In this document: piece by piece, positions 44,354-55,672 of the stretch
Layout: the number at the start of each line of letters is the position of its first letter
Numbering within the stretch: the first letter of the stretch is position 1
Assembly: GCF_900107155.1 (NCBI RefSeq)
Contig: NZ_FNOX01000013.1
Span: 62,001-126,000, forward strand
Origin: Pseudomonas salomonii
GTDB lineage: Bacteria; Pseudomonadota; Gammaproteobacteria; Pseudomonadales; Pseudomonadaceae
Direction of reading: 5' to 3'
Length of the DNA: 64,000 nt
Made by a program: the position numbers and the translations under genes
Notes under the pieces: generated by a model
Database searches by the model: none
What the model was told of the DNA's origin: nothing
Seen by the model: only the letters and a program-made list of their open reading frames with translations

Positions 44354-46792
44354 TCAGGTTGGCTGGGTTTGCGCCAACGCCTGCTGCGCCAGCTCCTTCT
44401 CCGCCTCCTTCAAATCATCCTCGCTGATCATCTCGGCAATCGCACGCAACCGCTCAACCACGCGCGCATTCACCGTGCCTTCGGGGAATTGCCCTTCTTC
44501 GTCCGGCTCACCGGCAGGCTCGCCCACCAACAGGCTCAGCGCCTCGTCGGCCTGACGCACGGCGTAGATATGGAACTGCCCGTCGCGCACGGCTTGCAGC
44601 ACCTTCTCATCGAGCATCAGCGTGGCCACGTTGGCCTGCGGGATGATCGCGCCCTGCTCGCCGGTCAAGCCGCGGGCTTCGCAGAGGCGGAAGAAGCCTT
44701 CGATCTTCTCGTTGACCCCGCCCACCGCCTGCACTTCACCGAACTGGTTGATTGAGCCGGTGATGGCAAAGCACTGCTTGAGCGGCGTTTTCGACAAGGC
44801 CGAAATCAAGGTGCACGCCTCGCCCAGAGACGCACTGTCGCCGTCCACGTAACCGTAGGACTGCTCCAGCGCGATACTCGCCGAGATCGCCAGCGGGAAT
44901 TCCTGGGCATAACGACTGCCCAGGTAACCGGTGAGGATCATCACGCCCTTGGAGTGGATCGGCTGGCCGAGGTTAACTTCGCGCTCGATGTCGACAATGC
45001 CGCTGCCGCCGGGGTACACCGTGGCGGAAATCCGCGCCGGCACGCCGAACGCCGAATCACCGACTTCCAGCACCGTCAGCCCGTTGCACTTGCCCACTGC
45101 CGCACCGGCGGTGTCGATCAGGATGACCCCGGCGAGCATGTCGTCGAGAATCCGCGCCGATACCCGCCCGGTGCGCGTGGCCTTGGCCTTGAGCGCACGT
45201 TCGATATGGCCGGCATCGGTCATCTCGTCGCCCGCCAGGTGGCGGATAAAGTCCGCCTCGCTGACCAGTTGGAACAAGTCGCCAATGCGCGCCGACAAAC
45301 GGCCCTGATGCTCTGCCAACCGAGCGCTGTAAGTGGCCAGCCGCGCCACCGCGTCCGAGGTCAGCGGCGCCATGCCTTCTTCCGAGGTGCGGGTTTTGAG
45401 CAACTGGGCGAACTGTTCCAGGCTTTCGTCGACCATCGGGATGTCTTCGTCGAAGTCCACCAGCACGCGGAACATCTCCTGGAAGTCCGGGTCGGCGTCC
45501 TGCAACGCGTAGTACAGCTGGCGCGAACCAATGATGATGACCTTGACCTGCAACGGGATCATCTGCGGGTTGAGGGTCACGGTGGCCAAGCGCCCCAGCT
45601 CACCCAGCGGTGACTCCATCTTCAGCTTGCGCGACTGCAAGGAACGCTTGAGCGCGTCCCACACAAACGGCTCGCTGAGCATTTTTTCGGCTTCCAGGAT
45701 CAGGAAACCGCCATTGGCACGGTGCAACGCACCTGGGCGCAACTGGCGATAGGTGGTGTAGAGCGCGCCCTGGTCGGTGCTGTACTCGATACGGCCGAAC
45801 AGGTTGTCGTAGGTCGGGTGCGGCTCAAACACCACCGGCGCGCCGCCGTTGACCGAGTGGCCCACCACCAGGCTTGGGCAATATTGCTCTTCGAGCAGCT
45901 TGCGCGCCTGGGCGTCGGTCTTGGCGTCGTCGACCAATTGCTCGACCACGGTTTTCAGCAGGTAGACCTGCATGGCTTGCAGGTAACCGCAAACGCCTGC
46001 GTTTTCTGCGTATTTTTCCGACAAGGGCGCCAGCAAAGGTTGCAGGGCCAGGGTGATGGTTTCTTCGTTGAATTGGCGCAGTTGGTTGTTGGACTCACGT
46101 TTCCACTGCGGCAAGCTGGCCAGCTCTTCGTTGAGGCGTTCTTCCAGCTCGGAAATATCCGTGTGGAAACGCTCGCGATCGACTTCCGGCAGTTGCGAGA
46201 ACTCCGCCTCATCCAGCGCCTTGCCGTCGAGCATCGGCGTGAAGGCGATGTTGGAGCTGTCGCGGTACAGCGCCACGTCTTTTTCCAGCGCCAGGCGCTC
46301 GATCACGTCCAAGGCCTTGTCGTAACGCTGGTTGAAGGCGCGGTCGATGGCGCTTTTGCGCTGTTGATAGGTCGGGTGTTCAAACACGGCCGGGAACGTG
46401 GCGACAAGGTTGTCGACCAAGGCGTTGATATCGGCAATGAACGCCGCCGCAGCGCCGCCCGGCAATTCCAGGGCACGCGGTTCGCGCGGCTCATCAAAAT
46501 TGTTAACGTAGACCCAGTCCGACGGGGTCTGCAGGCGTTTGCCTTCGGCTTTCAGGTAGCGTTTGACGAACGAAAAGCGGCCGGTACCGGGCTCGCCCAT
46601 GACAAACACGTTGTAACCGGGGCGTGGCATCGCCACACCGAACTGCAACGCTTCTACTGCGCGTTCCTGGCCAAGCACACCGCGAAAGGGCTCCAAATCA
46701 TTGGTGGTCGAGAAGCTGAACTGTTCAGCGGAGAAAGGGCGAGTCAGCGCTTCGGGCGCTAGACGCAAGCTGGCAGCAACAGGATCAGGCAT
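44354..46792 (-). CDS. Lon-like ATP-dependent protease (LonB/YcbZ type)
   Basis: 812 residues. AAA domain with Walker A GEPGTGRFSF (about 65-75) at the N-terminus and a long insertion, then the Lon protease domain with the Ser-Lys dyad: S in DGDSASLGEA (about 675) and K in GVNEKIEGFF (about 720). It is the membrane-less Lon-like type found widely in proteobacteria, function in protein quality control not well known. Confidence 0.92.
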   Translation of the reverse strand: MPDPVAASLRLAPEALTRPFSAEQFSFSTTNDLEPFRGVLGQERAVEALQFGVAMPRPGYNVFVMGEPGTGRFSFVKRYLKAEGKRLQTPSDWVYVNNFDEPREPRALELPGGAAAAFIADINALVDNLVATFPAVFEHPTYQQRKSAIDRAFNQRYDKALDVIERLALEKDVALYRDSSNIAFTPMLDGKALDEAEFSQLPEVDRERFHTDISELEERLNEELASLPQWKRESNNQLRQFNEETITLALQPLLAPLSEKYAENAGVCGYLQAMQVYLLKTVVEQLVDDAKTDAQARKLLEEQYCPSLVVGHSVNGGAPVVFEPHPTYDNLFGRIEYSTDQGALYTTYRQLRPGALHRANGGFLILEAEKMLSEPFVWDALKRSLQSRKLKMESPLGELGRLATVTLNPQMIPLQVKVIIIGSRQLYYALQDADPDFQEMFRVLVDFDEDIPMVDESLEQFAQLLKTRTSEEGMAPLTSDAVARLATYSARLAEHQGRLSARIGDLFQLVSEADFIRHLAGDEMTDAGHIERALKAKATRTGRVSARILDDMLAGVILIDTAGAAVGKCNGLTVLEVGDSAFGVPARISATVYPGGSGIVDIEREVNLGQPIHSKGVMILTGYLGSRYAQEFPLAISASIALEQSYGYVDGDSASLGEACTLISALSKTPLKQCFAITGSINQFGEVQAVGGVNEKIEGFFRLCEARGLTGEQGAIIPQANVATLMLDEKVLQAVRDGQFHIYAVRQADEALSLLVGEPAGEPDEEGQFPEGTVNARVVERLRAIAEMISEDDLKEAEKELAQQALAQTQPT

Positions 46793-47072
46793 CGGGCTTC
46801 CTTACATCAGGCGGGGCAGATGTCGGCATTCTGGCTCTCGCTGACGCGCTCTGGCAAGGCGAGGCTGTGGGAAAGCATAGACAGGGCATGCGTCTTACAA
46901 AAAAATCGCTGCCACGCTCGACAACCACACCGATTGTTTTATAAAAAATCACGGAACCCTGGGATCGTGCCTAAACTCCAAACTGCGCGGGTTGGACTAA
47001 TAACTGGCCCCTAGGGCGCTGCGACGCGCCTGAACCCTTGTCCATTGGTTTGCACACAAAGAGAACAAAGCT

Positions 47073-47561
47073 ATGAAACGGATCCTTCTTGGTACTCTCT
47101 TCACCGTTGTCTCCCTCAATGCAATGGCTGAATCGCCAGGTGGCCCGAACTGCGGTTGGGGCAACATGCTGTTCGAAGGCCAGCGCGGTACTCCGGCTCA
47201 CTTCCTCGCTTCCACCACCAACGGCACCTCGGGTAACGCCACCTTCGGCATGACCTCGGGCACCAACGGTTGCAGCACCAACAGCGCCCTGACCTACGGC
47301 GGCAAGTCCTGGATTGCCATGAATGGCATGATGAACGAGCTGTCCGAAGACATGGCCAAAGGCAACGGCGAAGCGCTGACCACCTACGCGGTGGTACTGG
47401 GCGTTGCACCGGAAGATCGCGAGCACTTCGCGGCCGTGACCCACGAGCACTTCCAGCAGATCTTCAGCAAAGCTGACGTGACCGCCGACGACGTGCACAA
47501 CAACACCCTGGCTGTACTGAAAAGCGATACCCGCCTGGCCAAATACGCTACCCAGGCTTAA
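47073..47561 (+). CDS. DUF3015 family secreted protein
   Basis: 162 residues with signal peptide (MKRILLGTLFTVVSLNAMA), then the DUF3015 core beginning GGPNCGWGNMLFEGQ, with a conserved Cys pair (C in PNCGWG and NGCSTN). Periplasmic; function unknown. It ends before a strong terminator. Confidence 0.93.
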   Translation: MKRILLGTLFTVVSLNAMAESPGGPNCGWGNMLFEGQRGTPAHFLASTTNGTSGNATFGMTSGTNGCSTNSALTYGGKSWIAMNGMMNELSEDMAKGNGEALTTYAVVLGVAPEDREHFAAVTHEHFQQIFSKADVTADDVHNNTLAVLKSDTRLAKYATQA

Positions 47562-47571
47562 GCTCGACTGG

Positions 47572-47598
47572 CCCGCGCCTTTCGAGGCGCGGGTTTTA
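47572..47598 (+). terminator. Terminator of the DUF3015 gene
   Basis: CCCGCGCCT-TTCG-AGGCGCGGG followed by TTTTATTT, 10 bases after the stop codon. Confidence 0.92.
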
Positions 47599-47676
47599 TT
47601 TCTGGCTTTATTTTTGGTTCTATTTTTGGGCCCGCCTCCCCTTTGGGTCTCACTACTTCCGACTTAAGTTGCCCTT

Positions 47677-49530
47677 ATGCTCAAACGCTTTGCCTGGCTG
47701 GCACTCTTCGCCTGCGCCCCGCTGTACGCGGCGCCGCATATTGATGATCAACGTTTGCAGCAACTGGCCAATGATCCGTTCTGGCTGTCTTTGGGTCATT
47801 ACGAGGCCGGCAAGCTCAAGGGCTGGCGCAGCTATGTCAGCGACAAAAAGTTCTTCCTCGCCCCCGATGGCGCCCACCACCCGGACCAGGAACTGCAGGC
47901 CACCGTGGAGGCGCTGTACGCCCCGGCCAGCCTCGGCGAAAAGCACGCCCAATGCGTTTACCCCGCACGTACCCGCTGGCTCAAGAGTCAGTTGAACCTG
48001 ACCGATTTGCCCGCGCTGGAGTGCAAGGAATTCACCCAATGGTTCAAGGACGTCGCGCCCCACAGCGCGGTGATGATCTTCCCGGCGGCCTACCTCAACA
48101 GCCCGTCGTCGATGTTCGGCCACACCCTGTTGCGCATCGACCAGGCTGACGTGCAGAGCAACAACACCGCGCTGCTCAGCTATGCGATCAACTTCGGCGC
48201 CTATATCGAAGGCTCCGACAACAGCATCCTCTACGCCTGGAAAGGCCTGATGGGCGGCTACCCCGGCCTGTTCGCGCTGGTGCCGTACCAGGAAAAACTC
48301 TCGGAATACCGCAGCCTCGAGAACCGCGACCTGTGGGAATACCGCCTGAACCTCACCGAAGTCGAGACCAAGCGCATGGTCGAGCACGTGTGGGAGCTCA
48401 AGCAGATCCAGTTCGACTACTTCTTCTTCGATGAAAACTGTTCCTATCGCCTGCTGGAGTTGCTGCAAGTGGCGCGCCCGAGCCTGCGCCTGACCGAGCA
48501 ATTCCCGCTCACGGCGATCCCCACCGACACCGTCAAAGCCGTCAAAGAAGCGGGCCTGGTGGAGAAGATCGACTACCGCCCGTCCCGTGAACGCGAGTTG
48601 CTGGAACGCGCCAAGCCACTGGATGGCGACGAGCAGCAATGGGTGCTGAAAATCAGCGATGACCAGAAGCAGTTGCAGGAACCGGCCTTCAAAGCCCTGC
48701 CCCGCGAACGTCAGGCGCTGATTATCGACGCTGCCTATCGCCTCGGCCGCTACCGCGCCAATGGCCTGGAGCGCGACACCGAACGCTCGCAACGCAGCTT
48801 CGAACTGCTGCGCGCGATCAACCAGAACCCGGCGCCCGACCTTAAAATCGAACGCCCCGGCCTGCCCGAAGACGGCCACGAATCGCGCACCTGGCAGGCC
48901 GGCATCGGCACCCGCGGTAGCAAAACCTTTGGCGAATACGGCCTGCGCATGGCCTACCACGACCTCAACGACAACGCCGAAGGCTTCCCGCTGGGCGCGC
49001 AGATCGAAATTCTGCAAATGAAACTGCGCCAGTACGAGGGCAACCACTGGCAACTGCAGCAACTCGACCTGGCCACCATCCGCTCCCTGACCCCGCGCAA
49101 CGCGCTGTTGCAGCCGTGGTCCTGGCAAGTGACCGGCGGCCTGGAGCGCGTGCCTGGCAAACACGACGACGAAACCCTGGTTGCCCACGTCAACGGCGGC
49201 GCGGGCGGCACCTGGCAACTCACCGACGACATGCTGGGCTTCGCCCTCGGCACCGTGCGTGTGGAGCATAACAACGACTTCAGCGAAGCCATCTCACCGG
49301 CTGCCGGGTTCAACACCGGCGTGCTGTGGAAAAACCCGCTGGGGAATCTGAGCCTGGAAGCCAAGGGTGATTTCTTCACCAATGGCGAAGTACGGCGCAG
49401 CATCAGCCTGAACCAACAGTGGGAATTGTCGCGCAACCTGGGCCTGCGTTTGAGTGCCCAGCGTGAGTACAGCCATTTGTCGACGCCGGTGAATGAAGTG
49501 ATGCTTGAAGTGAAGTGGTATCACTACTAA
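47677..49530 (+). CDS. DUF4105 (Lnb N-terminal-like) periplasmic protein
   Basis: 617 residues with a signal peptide (MLKRFAWLALFACAPLYA). The DUF4105 domain spans about 115-280 and has the family segment FPAAYLNSPSSMFGHTLLRID and a conserved FDENCSYRLLELL (catalytic Cys-type motif as in NlpC-like hydrolases). The C-terminal half is beta-rich. Function unknown. Confidence 0.9.
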   Translation: MLKRFAWLALFACAPLYAAPHIDDQRLQQLANDPFWLSLGHYEAGKLKGWRSYVSDKKFFLAPDGAHHPDQELQATVEALYAPASLGEKHAQCVYPARTRWLKSQLNLTDLPALECKEFTQWFKDVAPHSAVMIFPAAYLNSPSSMFGHTLLRIDQADVQSNNTALLSYAINFGAYIEGSDNSILYAWKGLMGGYPGLFALVPYQEKLSEYRSLENRDLWEYRLNLTEVETKRMVEHVWELKQIQFDYFFFDENCSYRLLELLQVARPSLRLTEQFPLTAIPTDTVKAVKEAGLVEKIDYRPSRERELLERAKPLDGDEQQWVLKISDDQKQLQEPAFKALPRERQALIIDAAYRLGRYRANGLERDTERSQRSFELLRAINQNPAPDLKIERPGLPEDGHESRTWQAGIGTRGSKTFGEYGLRMAYHDLNDNAEGFPLGAQIEILQMKLRQYEGNHWQLQQLDLATIRSLTPRNALLQPWSWQVTGGLERVPGKHDDETLVAHVNGGAGGTWQLTDDMLGFALGTVRVEHNNDFSEAISPAAGFNTGVLWKNPLGNLSLEAKGDFFTNGEVRRSISLNQQWELSRNLGLRLSAQREYSHLSTPVNEVMLEVKWYHY

Positions 49531-49538
49531 CCACCCCA

Positions 49539-49650
49539 GATCGTTCCCACGCTCCGCGTGGGAATGCATCCTGTGACGCTCCGCGTCACGCCTTTAAAGC
49601 GGACGCAGAGCGTCCAGGGCGGCATTCCCACGCAGAGCGTGGGGACGATC
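49539..49650. repeat. REP doublet (GTTCCCACGC type)
   Basis: Inverted pair, about 112 bases, same family as at 43585, directly after the DUF4105 stop codon. Confidence 0.88.
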
Positions 49651-49693
49651 AATGGTGGAGTGTCAGTTGTTAATTTTTAGCTGACATACCGCC

Positions 49694-49720
49694 ATCGCAG
49701 GCAAGCCCGCTCCCACATTT
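49694..49720. repeat. REP half copy
   Basis: CGCAGGCAAGCCCGCTCCCACATT, a single copy of the second REP type, 47 bases before the chorismate mutase start. Confidence 0.75.
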
Positions 49721-49766
49721 TGCCAGTGCATATCCCAAATACATCGAAATCAGGAGCTCCCTCAAC

Positions 49767-50072
49767 ATGGCTGTTAACTGCACCACCCTTGAACAAGTCC
49801 GCGAAAACATCGACCGCCTCGACCAACAAATCGTCACCCTGCTGGCCGAGCGCGGCCACTACGTTTCCCAGGCTGCGCGCTTTAAGAAAGACGCCGATGG
49901 CGTCAAGGCGCCGCAACGGGTTGAACAGGTGATCGCCAAAGTGCGGGGGTTATCCGAGGAGGTGGGCGCCAACCCTGAGGTCACTGAGCAGGTGTATCGC
50001 GCGATGATTGCGGCGTTTATTCAGCAGGAATTGGCTGAACATTCCGCATTGACGACCTACCAGACGACATAA
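49767..50072 (+). CDS. Chorismate mutase (AroQ class)
   Basis: 101 residues, all-helical. Converts chorismate to prephenate; catalytic residues R (ENIDRLDQQI), K (KKDADGVK), and Q (IQQELAEH) fit the AroQ type. No signal peptide, so cytosolic. It is a lone gene and resembles the PchB-like short mutases, but no pyochelin genes are near. Confidence 0.88.
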   Translation: MAVNCTTLEQVRENIDRLDQQIVTLLAERGHYVSQAARFKKDADGVKAPQRVEQVIAKVRGLSEEVGANPEVTEQVYRAMIAAFIQQELAEHSALTTYQTT

Positions 50073-50078
50073 CCCCTT

Positions 50079-50213
50079 TGTGGCGAGCAGGCTTGCCCTG
50101 CGTTGGGCTGCGCAGCAGCCCCAAAGTAGTCAACCGAAGAGTGCCAGATACACCGCACTCCTCCTTATTGGGGCCGCTTCGCAGCCCAACGCAGGGCAAG
50201 CCTGCTCGCCACA
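50079..50213. repeat. REP-like large inverted repeat
   Basis: TGTGGCGAGCAGGCTTGCCCTGCG at the left and the complement at the right, with a further inverted segment inside (GGGCTGCG... / ...CGCAGCCC). 135 bases, REPIN-like. Confidence 0.85.
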
Positions 50214-50229
50214 TGAGCCGGCTCAGCCG

Positions 50230-50520
50230 CTAAGTGGTAGGGGTCATCGCTTGGGTCAGGTCGTCGACGACGGCCTTGCCCATTTCACACAGGTAATGCG
50301 CGGCCCAGGCGTATTGCTCGCCGCGCACGTCCATGGCGGCTTCCATGGCGAGTTTTTTGGAATAAAACAGCAGGGTGGAGGCGTGTTCCAGCGCTTCGTC
50401 GATCGGCATGCCGGCATTGATGCGGAACAGCGGCTTTTGGTTTTCGCCGTAGTCGCCAAAGGTGACGACGCCGAGGGTGGTGATTGAGGACAGGGGTGGA
50501 TCGGGGACGACTTTAGACAT
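50230..50520 (-). CDS. DUF3077 family protein
   Basis: 96 residues from ATG at 50520 (MSKVVPDPPLSSITTLG). It matches small Pseudomonas proteins that share the opening MSK-VPDPP with the DUF6124 protein at 34119. Mostly helical, three to four Met residues in the centre; function unknown. Confidence 0.85.
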   Translation of the reverse strand: MSKVVPDPPLSSITTLGVVTFGDYGENQKPLFRINAGMPIDEALEHASTLLFYSKKLAMEAAMDVRGEQYAWAAHYLCEMGKAVVDDLTQAMTPTT

Positions 50521-51086
50521 GGTGTACCTGCTAAGTGAGATAAAGGACCACCAGAGCACGTCGCTAAACATGAAAGGGTGGCAGCTGTACGCAGGTTAGC
50601 GAACCGGTCACCTAGACACCCGGCAGATCCGAAGATCTCCCGCGCACAGCCGCCATAACACGATATCGACAGGTATAAAAACCGCCTGCCAAGTGTGTAA
50701 AGAGGATGAGTCTCGATGGTTCGGGTCGCTAAACCCGGCCGCTGTTTTCACAGCGGAGCCAGGAGACTAGTGCCCCAAACCCTAAGGCACAATAGGCCAG
50801 CGATTCTCTAGGAAACGTCCTGCAAGTTAAAGGGAATCGTCGTTGATGGCCCTTTAATAGATCGTTCCCACGCTCCGCGTGGGCATGCATCCTGTGACGC
50901 TCCGCGTCACGATTTCAAAGCGGACGCAGAGCGTCCTGGGCTGCATTCCCACGCAGAGCGTGGGAACGAGCGCTCGTCGTTGATGGCCCTTTAACTCAAC
51001 ACTTTTCTCACCGCCCTTTCACGCCTCCCCGACAATTCCCTGACTAGACTTCCCCTATCAGCCGTAAAGCGGCCAGGGAGTACGCC
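50521..51086. other. Intergenic region with REP doublet
   Basis: 566 bases. It holds the REP doublet at 50860-50969 with 21-bp direct repeats on both sides, and no supported gene. Confidence 0.6.
50837..50994. repeat. REP doublet flanked by a 21-bp direct repeat
   Basis: The inverted REP pair at 50860-50969 is flanked by identical 21-base blocks at 50837-50857 and 50974-50994 (TCGTCGTTGATGGCCCTTTAA, shown here only as ending GGCCCTTTAA). This resembles a target-site duplication. Confidence 0.85.
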
Positions 51087-51443
51087 ATGTGGCGGTCTGC
51101 GGTAATGCTGTGTGCGCTAGTGTGGTTGTCGGGTTGCCAGTCCACCCATCAGGATTTAATCGCCAAGGGTTATCCTCCGGCCTTTGCCGATGGTTTTGAT
51201 GACGGTTGCAGCAGTGGTCGCCAGGCGGCGGGTGTGATCAGCGGGGAGTTTCGCAAGAACGTGCCGCGTTATCTGAAGGACCGTGAATACGCCGAGGGCT
51301 GGGAAGACGGTTTCCGCCAGTGCAAGGCCATGCGCGAGAACGAGGAGTTGCGCGACTACAAGGACAATCACTGGGATGACCGTGAACGCGCCTGGCAGCA
51401 GGAAAAAGATCGTGACGCCGCCCGCGCCTATCGCACGCAATAG
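51087..51443 (+). CDS. Hypothetical lipoprotein
   Basis: 118 residues with signal peptide and lipobox VWLSG-C (Cys17). Contains two copies of a DGF/DGC-type turn (FADGFDDGC, GWEDGFRQC), and an acidic/basic C-terminal coil. Unknown function, likely periplasm-facing lipoprotein. Confidence 0.78.
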   Translation: MWRSAVMLCALVWLSGCQSTHQDLIAKGYPPAFADGFDDGCSSGRQAAGVISGEFRKNVPRYLKDREYAEGWEDGFRQCKAMRENEELRDYKDNHWDDRERAWQQEKDRDAARAYRTQ

Positions 51444-51459
51444 GACGCTTTCCTGAAAA

Positions 51460-51511
51460 GCGGACGCAGAGCGTCCAGGGCTGCATGCCCACGCAGAGCG
51501 TGGGAACGATC
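51460..51511. repeat. REP half copy (GTTCCCACGC type)
   Basis: One inverted half of the REP doublet, CGGACGCAGAGCGTCC and CCCACGCAGAGCGTGGG, between the lipoprotein gene and the GreA/B-like gene. Confidence 0.8.
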
Positions 51512-51552
51512 GCGCGGCGACCATGGCCCAACCTTCATAGAAGGAGAACGTC

Positions 51553-52041
51553 ATGAGCCGAGCTTTTGTAAATGAAGACAACGCCGCCGCCCAGGCCGAT
51601 CAGCCGGTGGAGCGCCAAGTGAGTGAGCAGCCCAACCGCCTCACCGCGCAAGGGTTGGCGCAGTTGCAAGCCAAGGTTGCGCAGTTGCAGCAGGAACACA
51701 GCCTCGAATCCGCCAAGGACGATAAACAACGCCTGGCGGACCTTGAGCGCGATTTGCGCTACTTCAACCAGCGCGTGCAAAGCGCCCAAGTGGTAGCACC
51801 GGCCACTTCCACCGACAAGGTACAGATCGGCAGCTGGGTGACTTTTGCCAACGAGCAGGACGAACACCAGCGCATTCAACTGGTCGGCGAAGACCAGGCC
51901 GACGCCCACGCCCATCTGATCAACTGGGGCTCACCGCTGGGCCGCGCATTGCTGGGTGCGCAAGTCGGCGACGAGGTGCTGTGGAAACGCCCCGTCGGCG
52001 ATCAGTTGATCGAGGTGCTGCGCGTCGAGCCCGAGGTTTAG
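51553..52041 (+). CDS. GreA/GreB-family transcription elongation factor
   Basis: 162 residues. N-terminal coiled coil (about 28-80, with LQAKVAQLQQEHSLE) and a C-terminal FKBP-like domain (about 85-160, VQIGSWVTFANEQDEHQRIQLVGEDQAD and SPLGRALLGAQVGDEV). It lacks part of the canonical acidic finger sequence, so it is better called Gre-like. It overlaps gdhA on the opposite strand by 4 bases. Confidence 0.9.
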   Translation: MSRAFVNEDNAAAQADQPVERQVSEQPNRLTAQGLAQLQAKVAQLQQEHSLESAKDDKQRLADLERDLRYFNQRVQSAQVVAPATSTDKVQIGSWVTFANEQDEHQRIQLVGEDQADAHAHLINWGSPLGRALLGAQVGDEVLWKRPVGDQLIEVLRVEPEV

Positions 52042-53375
52042 ACGATACCTTGAGCCAGCATCGCATCGGCGACTTTCACAAAGCCTGCGATGTTCGCGCC
52101 CTTCACGTAGTTGACCCGGCCGTTTTCTTCGCCGTAGTGCACGCAGGCGTGGTGGATCGACTGCATGATGTTGTGCAGCTTGCTGTCGACTTCGCCTGCC
52201 GTCCACAGCAGGCGCATGGCGTTCTGCGACATTTCCAGGCCACTCACGGCCACGCCACCGGCGTTGGAGGCTTTGCCCGGCGCGAACAGAATGCCCGCCT
52301 CGATAAAGATATCCACAGCCTCCAAGGTGGTTGGCATGTTGGCGCCTTCGGCCACGCAGATACAGCCGTTGCGCAGCAGCGTGCGGGCGGCTTCGGCGTC
52401 GAGCTCGTTCTGGGTGGCGCAGGGCAAGGCGATGTCGCAGGCCAGTTCCCATGGCGTTTTACCGGCGCGAAATTCCAGCCCGTAACGAGAAGCCAATTCA
52501 CTGATCCGCCCGCGCTGCACATTTTTGAGCTCCAACAGCGCCGACCATTGCTCCTCGGTCAAACCGCTTTCGGCGTACAAGGTGCCTTCGGAGTCGGACA
52601 GGGAAACCACCTTGCCGCCAAGGTCCATGACTTTGCGCGCAGCATATTGCGCGACATTACCCGAGCCGGAGACCGCCACGCGTTTACCCTCAACCCGCTG
52701 GCCGTTGCGCTTGAGCATTTCTTCAGCGAAGTACACGCAGCCAAAGCCGGTGGCTTCAGGGCGGATCAGGCTGCCGCCGTAGGCCATGCCTTTGCCGGTC
52801 AGTACTGAGGTGAACTGGTTGCTCAGGCGTTTGTACTGGCCAAACAGGAAGCCGATTTCACGCGCGCCCACACCGATATCGCCAGCCGGCACGTCCACGT
52901 CGGCGCCGATGTGGCGGTACAGTTCGCTCATGAATGCCTGGCAGAAGCGCATCACTTCGGCGTCGCTCTTGCCCTTGGGGTCGAAGTCCGAGCCGCCTTT
53001 GCCGCCGCCCATGGGCAGCGAGGTCAGGGAGTTTTTGAAGGTTTGTTCGAAGGCGAGGAACTTGAGCACGCCCAGGTTCACCGACGGGTGAAAGCGCAGG
53101 CCGCCTTTGTAGGGGCCGATGGCGCTGTTCATCTGGATGCGAAACCCGCGATTGACCTGAACCTTGCCGTGATCATCCACCCACGACACCCGAAAGGTGA
53201 TCGCGCGTTCCGGCTCGCAGATGCGCTCCAGAATGCCCGACGTCAAGTAGTGAGCGTTGGCCTCAAGAAACGGCCACAGGCTGCGCAGGACTTCTTCTAC
53301 GGCCTGGTGGAACTCCGGCTGGTCGGGGTCGCGTTTCTTGAGGCGCGAAAGGAAGGATTCGACAGATTCGATCAT
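52038..53375 (-). CDS. gdhA: NADP-specific glutamate dehydrogenase
   Basis: 445 residues. Makes glutamate from 2-oxoglutarate and ammonium. Catalytic GGGKGGSDFDPKGKSD (about 124-139) with the active Lys, and the dinucleotide fold GSGNVAQYAA (about 235). The AT-rich region upstream of the start (53400-53520) probably holds its promoter. Confidence 0.97.
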   Translation of the reverse strand: MIESVESFLSRLKKRDPDQPEFHQAVEEVLRSLWPFLEANAHYLTSGILERICEPERAITFRVSWVDDHGKVQVNRGFRIQMNSAIGPYKGGLRFHPSVNLGVLKFLAFEQTFKNSLTSLPMGGGKGGSDFDPKGKSDAEVMRFCQAFMSELYRHIGADVDVPAGDIGVGAREIGFLFGQYKRLSNQFTSVLTGKGMAYGGSLIRPEATGFGCVYFAEEMLKRNGQRVEGKRVAVSGSGNVAQYAARKVMDLGGKVVSLSDSEGTLYAESGLTEEQWSALLELKNVQRGRISELASRYGLEFRAGKTPWELACDIALPCATQNELDAEAARTLLRNGCICVAEGANMPTTLEAVDIFIEAGILFAPGKASNAGGVAVSGLEMSQNAMRLLWTAGEVDSKLHNIMQSIHHACVHYGEENGRVNYVKGANIAGFVKVADAMLAQGIV

Positions 53376-53562
53376 GGAGAAGTCTCGGCAAATTGATTGT
53401 TTTTAAATGAGATTGAGCCGGACCTTAGCAATTCATGTTGCACCTGAAAAGCGCAAAGTGTCGCCTTTGTGAATTTAAATGGTGCTTTATATATAAATTA
53501 TTGTGATTTCTTGCACCATTAAGGGGATTTCACATCAGCAAATGCACCAACGGGTAAACCGC

Positions 53563-53646
53563 TATCGCAGGCAAGCCAGCTCCCACATTTGATCGGGTTG
53601 CCAGCTTGAAAGGCGGCCAAAGGTGGGAGCTGGCTTGCCTGCGATA
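53563..53646. repeat. REP doublet (GCAAGCCAGCTCCCAC type)
   Basis: TATCGCAGGCAAGCCAGCTC and its complement, spaced by 44 bases. Confidence 0.85.
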
Positions 53647-53676
53647 AATCCACCTCGGCCCTCCTGAATTACGCGC

Positions 53677-53709
53677 AAAAAAAAGCGGAGCCCGAAGGCT
53701 CCGCTCTTT
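53677..53709 (-). terminator. ettA terminator
   Basis: Read on the minus strand, AGCGGAGCC-TTCG-GGCTCCGCT followed by a run of T; 15 bases after the stop codon. Confidence 0.9.
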
Positions 53710-53723
53710 CAAACCAGCCCAAC

Positions 53724-55388
<1,665 letters not shown>

Positions 55389-55672
55389 GGTGAACCTAGC
55401 GTCAGTGACTGATGAATTAAGCGGGCGGAGCCCGTGCAGGCCATGCGCGGCGCGGGCCGTTGACTATCATCAATGCCTGCGAGCGGAAAAAGCCTGAATG
55501 TCTGGGGCTGGAACGCCCCCGCGTAACCGGCAAAGCTACCTGAATGCGCTTGGGCAGTCCAGCCAGGCGGGGCTGGCACTTTGCCACAAGGCAAGGCATG
55601 CTAGCCGCCCTCCGGGCGTCCGGCTTATAGTGCACGTCGCGCGCCAGTCCAGCCAAACCGCAGGATCACAGC

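Larger units (their letters stand above)
53376..53723. other. gdhA-ettA intergenic region
   Basis: 348 bases. AT-rich upstream of gdhA (53400-53520), then a REP doublet at 53563-53646 and the ettA terminator. No gene. Confidence 0.6.
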
